This document shows, one piece after another, positions 33,177 to 45,200 of a DNA stretch of 64,000 nt (position 1 is its first letter; each line of letters begins with the position of its first letter). The notes beneath the pieces were generated by a model. That model did no database searches. It had not been told where the DNA came from and worked only from the letters and a program-made list of their open reading frames with translations. Location: NCBI RefSeq assembly GCF_964204645.1, contig NC_134030.1, positions 1,095,855 to 1,159,854 on the forward strand, written 5' to 3'. Position numbers and translations under genes: made by a program. Origin of the DNA: Tubulanus polymorphus (lineage: Eukaryota; Nemertea; Palaeonemertea; Tubulaniformes; Tubulanidae).

Positions 33177-33239
33177 ATGCCGAAGGCAAATAAAAAAACT
33201 CGGGGCGTGGGGCCCTCAACATCTAGCCCCTATAATAAA
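33177..33239 (+). CDS. Coding exon 1 of complete gene (start codon)
   Basis: The ATG lies four bases after a TTTTTCTAG acceptor, so the mRNA is spliced upstream of the start, either to a 5' UTR exon or by trans-splicing. The 21 codons end at AAA and are followed by GTAAGT. The same exon, diverged mainly at silent sites, occurs on the reverse strand at 23409-23471. Confidence 0.8.
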
Positions 33240-36200
33240 GTAAGTACAAATTTACTGCTTCCATGCTTATTTATTCATCCCATACTTAGTATTTTGTACC
33301 CCTGGGTCCAGTTTCACAAAAAGGATTAACGCCTAAATCGATTTAAGATAAACTGTATTAATGAAGGAATTAAATCGATTTAAGAGTTAAACCTGTTTGT
33401 GAAACTGGGCCCTGAATTGCATCTAGAATGAAAAAAAAGAAAAAAAAATATTGAAAATAACGTTGGTGAAATATTTCTGGATCTCTCTGGATTTCTGCTC
33501 AATGCATCGTTTAGTAAAATATCGATATTCTCTAAAAGTAAAGATATAAGTATAAAAATATTGTATTGAATCGTGATTAGTTACTGTATGCGCTGCTAGT
33601 TGTTGCCCAACCCATAGCCTCATTTCTCTCCATTCTAAATTTGCATTGTTTAACATTGTCTGGTCGCTATGGAAACTATTTATTTAAGTTTCTTTGTGGT
33701 ATCCATGGCAACAGTAACGTTTAGGTAGTGGCACCAATTATGGGTCCCAACGTTCCCATGGCGATACATGAGAACATTTATCCTATTTTTGACCTACATG
33801 ACGTAAGATGGTAGTGAGTCGATGACGTCATTTTCGTCTCACCACTAATGAAAAAAAAAATTAAATGAAAAAAAAAGGAAGAAATGGTTAGAATTACGTT
33901 TATGAAATTTTTCTGGATCGGCTAAATGTATTGTTCCATTAAATATCGACATTCTCTAAAATTATAGGCATCAATATCAAAATGATGATACAGCAGACTC
34001 CGCTTAACTCTGTTCTATTTGGACCATTAATTAACCGAATACCAACTTTTTAAAATTTTAGGATTTTTACGTTAAGGATCAGAAAATGTGTATGCAATTT
34101 CAACCGGGTACCGAGTAGGGTGGCCGAGTCTACTGTAGTCTGCTGCCCCCTCGAATCCATTACCTTATTATCTCTCAATTTGCATTGTTTGACCTCGTCT
34201 GGTTGCTATGGAAACTATTTAGTTATATCAGGAACGGTTTTTTCGAGGTAACCAGTGGCAACAGTTAACAGACGTGTCCGTCCTAGAGATAAACTGTCTG
34301 ATTTCACAGCCACATCCGTCCTAGAGATAAACTGTTAGATAAACTCTGATTTCGCGTCTGTCCTATTTCTTGTCATTGTATGAATATGTTTTCTCTTTTA
34401 TAGGGTACAGCGCAGCAACAACAACAACAACAACAACAACAGCAACAGCAACAACAACAACAAAAATTTAATATTTCTATGTCCGGAATAGACGTAAGTT
34501 ATCGTAAACGCCTGTTTGAAGTCATCATTCTTGAGCTTGAAACCGAAATTTATATTATAGAATATTAAACCCTGCTTCTGCTACTGACAGGTAATGTCCG
34601 TCATACATTACTGCATCGTCAAATCTATACCAGGGTGCACCCAGGCAGATCGTTCGCATCATCACATGCAAAGGGCTGATTATTTTGGAACCCAGTTTTT
34701 ATCAGCTGGAACATTCTGCACATTCGACCATATTGATTGATAGCCCGTTATAGACGAGTGGAGAAAAACTGAAAAACCAGTTCGGAAAAACTTCGATTGA
34801 TTTCACTCACATTTACAGAAATTTGGTCCGACCCCAAAACCATTTACTTACACTATACAAATCAGATCAGGTTTTTAACATTGTCTTTGATTGTATTTTC
34901 AGTTTTTGCCGACAACGCCGCCCAGTGGTGTTTCGACGCCGGTAAGTGATAACTATTTTCTAATAAATCACGCTTATTTCAATTTGTAATTTGAAAATAG
35001 AGGGTAGTAGCTGTTATGTATAAATTATGCTAATTAGGAATAAATTCATATTCGATTAAGTCTCATCATCGTAGAAGTCATATATTAATGATGCTATCTC
35101 TAAAGTTGTCATTTAAATTAAGTGTTATATTTACTACTTCATTTGCTTCATGACCCAAAAACCTCTACTATATAACTACTGGTTTTGTTCTAATCTTGGA
35201 GAATTTGCTGCAAAATTTACTTATCATTTGTTAAACAGTTTTTATTGAAAACCTGAATCAGTGATACATGCATTCATGAATATCCATCTAATATTTTGTT
35301 TTATTTTATCTTTACAGGATTTATCACCGATACAGCACGTGGACGTAAGAGATTAAACATTGATCTTGAATTTTAAGTTCAAACTAATTTATTTTTTATC
35401 TCACTCGGGACTATAGTTATTGCGTTCACTTTGCGTCCAGTTGTCTCGGGTAGTTTTTGATTTATCGTGTTGATAATTGGTTTATATACTCAAACTCAAA
35501 ATATCGGCGCAATTGGAATTAAGATGGCGCACTTGTATGTCCATTTTTTTCCCCGGCAAAATTAGCACTTTAGCAGATTTTAAGGATCAATTCTGTTGTT
35601 ATATTACATTGAAATCAGAGTTTAATATATATCGGTATAGAGCAGATTTTTGCTCTAGTTATAAATAAAGTTATAAATAATCTCATGACATGTTCTGTAT
35701 ATGTGTAGTGAGTTTCGATGTCTTTGGTTCCTTTTAAACCAGGGGGAGTTAAATTTGAAAATGTCAGATCGTCGAGCATTTCAGACCGCTTCCAAAGTGG
35801 GTCCCTGCACCCCTAGTTATACCGTTAATATTTTAATAAAACATTAATATTTTTATTTGATAGAATATATTGATATACCATACATTGATATCGGTCTTGT
35901 AATTGGATCAACAACCATGAGATCAAAACACAGCAAATATGAACCTGCTGTGAATCAATAGATTTGTGATAAATGTAATGAAATTGTTATTTTTCATATT
36001 GACTTTTTGAGTTAAGGGTCTGTTGTATAAGAGTATTTGGTCTCGCGTGTCAATGTATGATATCAATCTGTTGTATTTCCTCGTTCCAATGTTTAAAAGG
36101 TGTTCGTCACCTTATATTAATAAACTACTTTAACCGTTAGATGGCGCCATAAGTGTGATATTTGATTTATGGGATACCCGCAAAACCAGCTATTCCACCA

Positions 36201-39200
36201 GATGGCGCAACGAGTAGTAGGTCGTTCGTTGTCAAAATTAGTTCATTTTCGATAAACTTTGAGATGGTTTGAAGAAGAAATACTTTCATTCTTCTACTCT
36301 GATATCGATTTAGTTTTCATTAATAATTGATTCATTTAAGAGAACAATTCATTCAGATTTAATTGAAATGTACAAGAAAATCGAACGCAGACGACCAACT
36401 ATTTACTAGCGACACCTGGGGAATCCTCGCCTGCCATAAGTGGAATCCTCGATTGCCACAGTAAGACTGCGGGTATCCCATTGTTTGGCGTGTGAAGTAA
36501 AGTAAAGTTAGAAAACGGATGTTTAACTTTGTTGTGAAACGAAAGCGTTTTGGAGATTTTTAAACCAATCAAATCAATATTTTGATATTACGCTTGAAAC
36601 CCTTCCCACTCATATTCTACGTACTAAGTATATATTCTTGTTTCCGTGGAAATCATGGTGAGTGGCGCCATCTATACAGTGGAGTTAGCTTTAAAAATCG
36701 AGCATGCTTCGACAAGTGGCTCCATCTATTCCCTAATACTGAAGCGAGGTAACCAGCAGCGCCCTTATATACAGGAAATGAACGCCTATCAAGTTTAACA
36801 ATGCACGGTGTATTGACCACAGCGACCGGTGATAATTATATCAATGTTGATTAGCTATTGCCATAGACAGGTCCGTAGCGTTTGACTGGACCAGAACGGG
36901 GCCCCCTAACCAAAACAAATTTTGAAAACGTGCCCAGATAAATTGCCTCTGGGAGATTGATTTAACGAGGTTTTGATTAAATGAACAAATTTTAATATTT
37001 GTAAGTTTAACATTTCTGTTTTTAATTTTTCTTTGTAAGGAACTGAATTTTCGAACCCCCCTTAACCACTTCAAGCTACGTTCCTGATATAGTGCTAGCT
37101 ATACCTGAATACTTTTCTCTTATTGAAATTGTCTAAAAAACCAGCACCTTGAACTAATGAACGTCATAATGAAAATGTTTAAAAATTCAACCGTTAATGA
37201 ATTTGACTAATATATTTTTTTTATTTTCATTTCTAGCGTCAGTTTGCCTCACAGGCAAGGTCGCCGTCGCTTAATGTAAGTATCAGTGACGCCCTCAATC
37301 TCACATGCCTCACTTCCCTCCTAATGTAACCATTTTTATGAAATTCCTCAAGAAAATATATACTAGTAATCTTAGAATACACGTTTTTGTACCCAGACCC
37401 CTTCATTCTACTGAACTACCGTGTAATAAGTGCCTGTTGTGTTCATTTTCTGTTGCATTGATTTATATATTATTTCTATTTACAGTTGTCAAACAACAGC
37501 AGCAGCAGCAGCAGCAGCGCACCCCTCCCGCCGGAGACGCCTCCCGACTTGCAAGCAAGAAGTAAGTTCAGTCTTCAAATACAATTTCAATGCATTCAAT
37601 TTTGTGTATGGCATTAAAACGGTTAAAGTTGTGACTAGTTTTCATAACTCCGTGACGTCATATTTCCATCGAGTACCGGACCCTTTCCTATGTTTTTTGC
37701 CAATTTGGATTGAATGATCGCCAGCGGTTTTTCTATACGACCCGGCTCTGCTGTATTGCATTTAGCCATCCTTTTTCTTGGCGTTTTTTATAAGAAGGTG
37801 TTTGATTTTGTCTCTAAGGGATTTAGGAATTTAAGAGACACTTGTACTCTCTATACAGTGAGTTTGTTCTGTTTTTGTTCCCTCGTGAATTTTATTTTGT
37901 TTGAATCAAATCAAATCAGTGCATCTTTCTTGAATTGCGTGTATGTTATAATATTATGTAAGTTATAACGTTAAAATTTCTGTTATATTTAAACCGAATA
38001 TTTAATTGTTGTATTTTGAATGCGATAATGCCGCTCCCTGCTAAAGTCCAGCGTCGTCATCGTGAGGGATGCGGTCATCTGTTCGGGCCCTGATTACGTT
38101 CTGTGTTCATCCTGTTGGGCTACATCGGGCGTTATATGAGTTCATCCTTCCTGGACTTGCGGATTGTGGTCGGAAGATCTATGGGTTCGGGCCGATAAGT
38201 CCCGGAAACAGAAAGTACAGTTTCTGCCGATGTGCCCATTGATGTCTCTATTTCAGAACATCACAGCGGTCGCCGGCTGTACAAGCACGGTCGGCTTCCC
38301 AACTCCATTCTCTGAGGAGGATCGCTGGTTCTCTAGTAACGGTCAGTCACCAGTCAATCAACGGTTCAGCTGGTTCAGTTTCCCAGGTATCGGCGCGCGA
38401 CAGTCGGGATACCTGCACAGGAACTCAGGTCCGGTCCGGGCTACTCCGAGCACCGGTCCGGTCCAGGCATCACCGGATACTGAACATCCTGTCCAGTAGC
38501 TTCGAGAACTGGTCCGGTCCAGGCATCACAGGGTACTGAACATCTGGTCTGGTCAGCTTCGAGAACCGGTCCAGGCATCACCGGATACTGAACATCTGGT
38601 CCGGTCAGCTTCGAGAACTGGTCCGGTCCAGGCATCACCGGGTAATAAACATCCGGTCCGGTCCGGGTGGCTTCGAGCACCGGTCCGGTCCAGGCATCAC
38701 CGGGTACTGAACATCCAGTCTGGTCCGGTCCAGGCATCACCGGGTACTGAACATCCAGTCTGGTCCGGTCCAGGCATCACCGGGTACTGAACATCCAGTC
38801 CGGTCCGGTCCAGGCATCACCGGATACTGAACATCCGGTCCGGTAGCTTCGACAACTGGTCCGGTCCAGGCATCACCGGGTACTGAACATCCAGTCCGGT
38901 CCGGTCCAGGCATCACCGGGTACTGAACATCCAGTCTGGTCCGGTCCAGGCATCAGTGGATACTGAACATCTGGTCCGGTAGCTTCGAGAACTGGTCCGG
39001 TCCAGGCATCACTGGGTACTGAACATCCAGTCCGGTCCGGTCCAGGCATCACTGGGTACTGAACATCCAGTCCGGTCCAGGCATCACCGGGTACTGAACA
39101 TCCAGTCTGGTCCGGTCCAGGCATCAGTGGATACTGAACATCCTGTCCGGTCAGCTCCGTGCACCGGTCCGGTCCAGGCATCACTGGGTACTGAACATCC

Positions 39201-42200
39201 ACTCTGGTCCGGTCCAGGCATCACCGGGTACTGAACAGGGTTCGTCGCGGTGCTTGAAAAACTTGAAATGGCTTGAATTTGAAAAATACTACTCAAGCGC
39301 TTGAAAACAGCTTGAAAATAGATCGAAAGCTTGAAATAATTATTTTTGACTTGAAATAAAAAGATATGGCTTGAAATGCTTGATTATCACAAATTTTCTT
39401 CTTCGCGAATTTTTTTCGATGAAATCGCTGACAGAATATGTTCTTGAGTTGTTTCTACGCTTGCGTCATGTTTTAGGCATCAATAAAGAAATTAATTGAA
39501 TTGTATATAATCGCTATGAGGCTCTTGTGGTGAAACTCTACGGTGTCTGGAGACATGAACATACGGGGAAATTTCAGTCATGCATGTTATCGAGCATTGA
39601 TGTAAAATGGCATTGAAATCCCACACCAGGAGTGAGAGCCATGTTGAAGGCACCGCGACCTAGTCAAAGTCATTGAACATTACAAATTTCGTATTAGGCC
39701 ATACAAAAATCAAGGTCTGTTTGCCGTCATCCGACCGACCCGACTTCAAAGGTACCCAGTGGAAACTTTTTTCTTGGATTCATTGAAATAAATTGTATTT
39801 TTGATACAAATGGCCGACCCACTGCCGATGTATGAGCTATGTATGTTTGAAGTTAAGTGTGCATCATGTGAAAACATGCCTCGACTATTTAGTTGAAGTT
39901 TTCCAGGAAACTGGCAGTGTTCCAATAAGCTGCCATTCATTCTAAAGCTGGTAATGTTATAGCGTGCATATATTCAATCTACTGTTTCATTTTGAACGCA
40001 GATTTCGGATGTTGTTTCCGCTAAAAGTGGTGATGATAAATTTGTTGTTTTTTTTGCCCCAAAATTTTGCAAAAAAAAAATGATGCTACCTTCCTACTGA
40101 CTTATCCCAAAAATAGTAGGTGTAACGGCAAAACAGACAATTAATTTGGGATGGCCAAATATCCAAATCTTGATTGATATGAATATTTAAGCTAGGAAAT
40201 GCTGAAAATCATTGTGATGAACAGGTTTCATCTCTAACAGAATCGTATCAACTCGGAGGTTCCACTGGAATCAAAATTTTACCTCTTTTTTAACATTTTT
40301 ATACGAACCTGTTCAAAATAGGCAAATTGGCTGCGACTAACGAAAATTGCTTCCAACGTGCCTTAAAAATAGCTTGAAAATGGTATAAATCTAGCTTGAA
40401 ATGGCTTGAATTTCACCTGAGCTTGAGACAATGAACCCTGCTGAACATCTGGTCCGGTCAGCTTCCAGCACCGGTCCGGTCCAGGCATCACCGGTTACTG
40501 AACATCCGGTCCGGTCAGCTTCCAGCACCGGTCCGGTCCAGGCATCACCGGTTACTGGTCCGGTCCGGGCAGCTTTGAGCACCGGTCCGGTCCAGGCATC
40601 ACTGAGTACTGAACATCCAGTCCGGTCCGGTCAGCTCCGAGCACCGGTCCAGGCATCACCAGGTACTGAACATCTGGTCTGGTCCGGGCGGCCTGGCATC
40701 AATGTTTCGAATTTAAAACATAGTTATCATGGTTCTAGGTTTGGTAGAGGGCGCTCTTCTACCAGATGCAGGAGCGAGGTCACCTTCACGGAGATCGAGA
40801 TCGAGGGATTATGATTGATTCTGTAGGAACCATCATCATTCATCAGTTCAGGTCGAGGGACCGTTTAGGAAGTTCACGTCTTTCACGTCGAGGGACCGTT
40901 TAGGAAGTTCACGTCTTTCACGTCGAGGGACCGTTTAGGAAGTTCACGTCTTTCACGTCGAGGGACCGTTTAGGAAGTTCACGTCTTTCACGTCGACGGA
41001 CCGTTTAGGAAGTTCACGTCTTTCATGTCGAGGGACCGTTAAGGAAGTCGTCACAATAATCAGGATTTCCGCGATTTCGAAAGTCAGATTTTAAACTTGT
41101 TATTGTCATTGTAAGCTACCGCAGTTACAGGTAAGCCTATTCTTGATTGCCCGAGACAGGCGTGCAGATATTGTTCCCGACTTAAGTTTTTGGTTGATTC
41201 TCTTGTGACTTGTTTGTTTTAGGGGTGAGATGGATGAGCCTTATTGTTTTTTGACATATATAGGTCATCCAAGATGGCCGCCACAGCCATTACAATGTGT
41301 AAAATAGCCATTTTGAAGCTTGTGACAACTCTACAATCTACAGTTTCAAACCAATTTGCCAATTACTTATTCTGTGGTTTCATAATGGTAGGAGAATGAG
41401 CCTTATTGTTTTTGACATATATAGGTCATCCAAGATGGCCGCCACAGCCATTTCAATGTGTGAAATAGCCATTTTGAAGCTTGTGACAACTCTACAATCT
41501 ACAGTTTCAGACCAATTTACCAATTACTTATTCTGTGGTTTCATAATGGTAAGAGGATGAGCCTTATTGTTTTTGACATATATAGGTCATCCAAGATGGC
41601 CGCCACAGCCATTTCAATGTGTGAAATAGCCATTTTGAAGCTTGTTACCGCTCTACGGACTTAAGTTTTAAGCTTAAGACTTAAGATGGCCACCACAGTT
41701 ATATCAATGTGTTAAATCTTATCCGATTTGGAGCTTGTTACTGCTCTAAGATGTAGAGGTTTAGAGGTTTATAATTTCATTCATACTTGTACTGTGGTTT
41801 ATTTATGGTGGTCAGAGGATGAGACCTATTACAATTTGCATTCTCTACTTGACTCACTGGTCAAGGGTTAATATCTAGTTTGATAAATGTGATAAGCATG
41901 TCGGTGAATCACCCCCCCCCCCCCCCGGACTCTGATCTCAATGTCTGATGTCAATCGTCAGCAGTTTCAATGGAATGGGCTCGATTAGGTGTGGAACAAG
42001 TGGAATCCTCGATTGCCACAGTCGAACCTAGAGTATTAAGAGCTCAATTAGGTTCTTCTTTGCGTCTCTTCTCCAGTTGGAGTGCTCCAGTTTCCACCGA
42101 ATGGAGGAAGATTCGAGATGTGCAGATTCAAGTCCACCATGCGGACTCCGGCTCCGGCTCCGGCAGCTCAAGGTTCAGCCCGAACTCACACAATGCCATC

Positions 42201-45200
42201 TCAAGCATCCGTACTTTCTCAAGCGGCTACTAATGCTGTTTGGAGAACAAGTGCACAGCTCCAACATTCTCGTGCCCCTTCTGGTCAGAATAATTCTAGT
42301 TCATATCGGGGAATGCTCCTAAAAGGAGCTCTTCCTCTCGGAGAAACTCAAAATGAATGCTCGGGGCCAGTGAGAGGTTGTCTATAACGAGCAGCCACCT
42401 ACTGATCCGGCGTTCCCGGGTCGTATCACGGCGGCTACTGTCTTCAATTCTGAACACCTCCCGACATGCGCCCGAAAGCAGGTCACGAGACACTAATCTC
42501 GTTAGCTCTCAAAGATCTGGCCAAAAAGAGAGCAATAGAACCAGTACGGGACGAAGCCACATCCGGCTGGTTTTCATGAATATTTATGCTCCTGAAGACC
42601 ACAGGGCGTCGATGGACTGTCATTCCTCGAGTGGCACCTGGATATCCCGAGGCTTCCGATGACTAAAACAGGGAGGTAATTCAAGGTCTCCGTCGAGGTT
42701 AATGGGCGGCTTCATTGGACCTGAAAGATGTCAGGTTCCTATTCACCCGAAATCTCATCAATTGCACAGAATGAAGTGGAAACGCTGCCAGTTCCAGTTC
42801 AGGTCTCTTCCAGTCGGCCTCAGTACAGCCCACGCCCTGGGTATTTACCAGCTTGGGTCAAGTCCAGAAGGTACACTACACTCCAGGGCTGGGTTTCATA
42901 GATATGGAAGAAAAATAATTCCAGGGAACATTTTGAAATTTGTCAGTTATAACCATGGTTTCTCATTGTTAGTATGGTGGTTGAGGATTTATCCCTTTGG
43001 ATAACTTTGATACTCAGTCTATGAAACCGGGTCCTGGAGTATTTGTCTGTTGGTTTACCTCGACGACTGGTTACTAGTACCAAACTCGACTATAGAATGT
43101 CAGGAGGCGGTGACCGCTGTCGACCGCTGTCGTAGACTTAGTTCACCAGTTCCGCGTAAACTAAGTAAAATCTCACTTGATGCCGTCCCAACAGTTCACA
43201 TCTCCGGATCAGCACGGTCTTTCCGTCCATGGCTCGAGTAGCCAAACTTCAAGAAGCGTAGTTACCACAAACGAGAGGACAGCTAGTTATCGGTGACGCC
43301 TGTGGCTAAATGCAATACCGCACTGCCAGGGGTCGTATCTCTGGCTATCTACACATTCAGAGAATATTAACTAAAACCATAGGAAAGGGTCAAGCACTAC
43401 TCCGAAAAAAACTAATTTTATTTCCAAAAAATTATGATATTATATGGATTGCATGCTGTGTGGAAGAAGTTTTCAAAATTATTTAGGAGCTTATTATAAT
43501 TTGAATGCATGAATTGAGAGCAATTTGAAATGTGTTGATATCCGAAAGTGTTTCCATTGACTTCACTCATTCACCTGATGAAGCTTCTATACATTAGTAC
43601 CCAAAGCTTGTGTGTCAAATAAACTAGTTACACGTCCTATAAAGTATTACTTGTCTCGTTATATATTCTAAACCCCAGTTAACAATTCCAGTAAGTCAGG
43701 TTTAGGGAATAGATATTTAAACCTTGAGATGATACCGATGTGATACAATTCCAGTAACTCAGGTTTAGGGAATAGATATTTAAACCTTGAGATGATACCG
43801 ATGTGATACAATTCCAGTAAGTCAGGTTTAGGGAATAGATATTTAAACCTTGAGATGAAACCGATGTGATACAATCCCAGTAAGTCAGGTTTAGGGAATA
43901 GATATTTAAACCTTGAGATGATACCGATGTTATACAATTCCAGTAAGTCAGGTTTAGGGAATAGATATTTAAACCTTGAGATGAAACCGATGTGATACAA
44001 TTCCAGTAAGTCAGGTTTAGGGAATAGATATTTAAACCTTCAGATGATACCGATGTGATACAATTCCAGTAAGTCAGGTTTAGGGAATAGATATTTAAAC
44101 CTTCAGATGATACCGATGTAATACAATTCCAGTAAGTCAGGTTTAGGGAATAGATATTTAAACCTTGAGATGATACCGATGTTATACAATTCCAGTAAGT
44201 CAGGTTTAGGGAATAGATATTTAAACCTTGAGATTAAACCGATGTAATACAATTCCAGTAAGTCAGGTTTAGGGAATAGATATTTAAACCTTGAGATGAA
44301 ACCGATGTGATACAATCCCAGTAAGTCAGGTTTAGGGAATAGATATTTAAACCTTGAGATGAAACCGATGTGATACAATTCCAGTAAGTCAGGTTTAGGG
44401 AATAGATATTTAAACCTTCAGATGATACCGATGTGATACAATTCCAGTAAGTCAGGTTTAGGGAATAGATATTTAAACCTTCAGATGATACCGATGTGAT
44501 ACAATTCCAGTTAGTCAGGTTTAGGGAATAGATATTTAAACCTTCAGATGAAACCGATGTGATACAATTCCAGTAAGTCAGGTTTAGGGAATAGATATTT
44601 AAACCTTCAGATGAAACCGATGTAATACAATTCCAGTAAGTCAGGTTTAGGGAATAGATATTTAAACCTTGAGATGAAACCGATGTGATACAATTCCAGT
44701 AAGTCAGGTTTAGGGAATAGATATTTAAACCTTCAGATGATACCGATGTAATACAATTCCGGTAAGTCAGGTTTGATATTTAAACCTTGAGATGATACCG
44801 ATGAATTTAGCAATTTTGAATGAATTAAACCAATATGAGATTTCGATCCTAAGAATATTGGAAGCTTGTGTTTAACGTTACTAAATATTAATATTATATA
44901 AAGCTAGAAGGACACGAGCGTATCCATTTTTCGCCCGATCGCGACGATTAAATTCGCCGGTGAATTTATACGCCCGATACGAGCGGGTACCGATCTATCT
45001 ATAAATCGGCCGTCACGGTGATTTCGTCGCCCGCCGACATTAAACATGTTCGATATTTACGCCGGTGTTCGGGTCACTTGTTAATTCGCTCGGCTTGTCG
45101 GCAAGCTTAAAAAGATTTAGAAAAAACTAGAAATTCTCATTCCTGAATGAACTGGATTCATCTGGGTTCAGTTTCATGAGACACAGTTCAAACTGCTCTT

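Larger units (their letters stand above)
1..34937 (+). repeat. Giant tandem repeat unit, copy 1 (complete period, 34,937 bp)
   Basis: The sequence at base 1 recurs at 34938, and the order of every exon, minisatellite and foldback is the same in both copies. Offsets between matching points are 34937 at the start, about 34420 near 5.3 kb, 33902 near 13 kb and about 34340 near 25 kb, so the copies are collinear and differ mainly by array length. Unit edges here are set by the window, not by a biological boundary. The unit holds one gene of the 340-residue family, relics of that gene on the other strand, and about a dozen minisatellite arrays. A recent true tandem duplication fits best; two haplotypes joined by the assembler are the main alternative. 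Confidence 0.95.
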
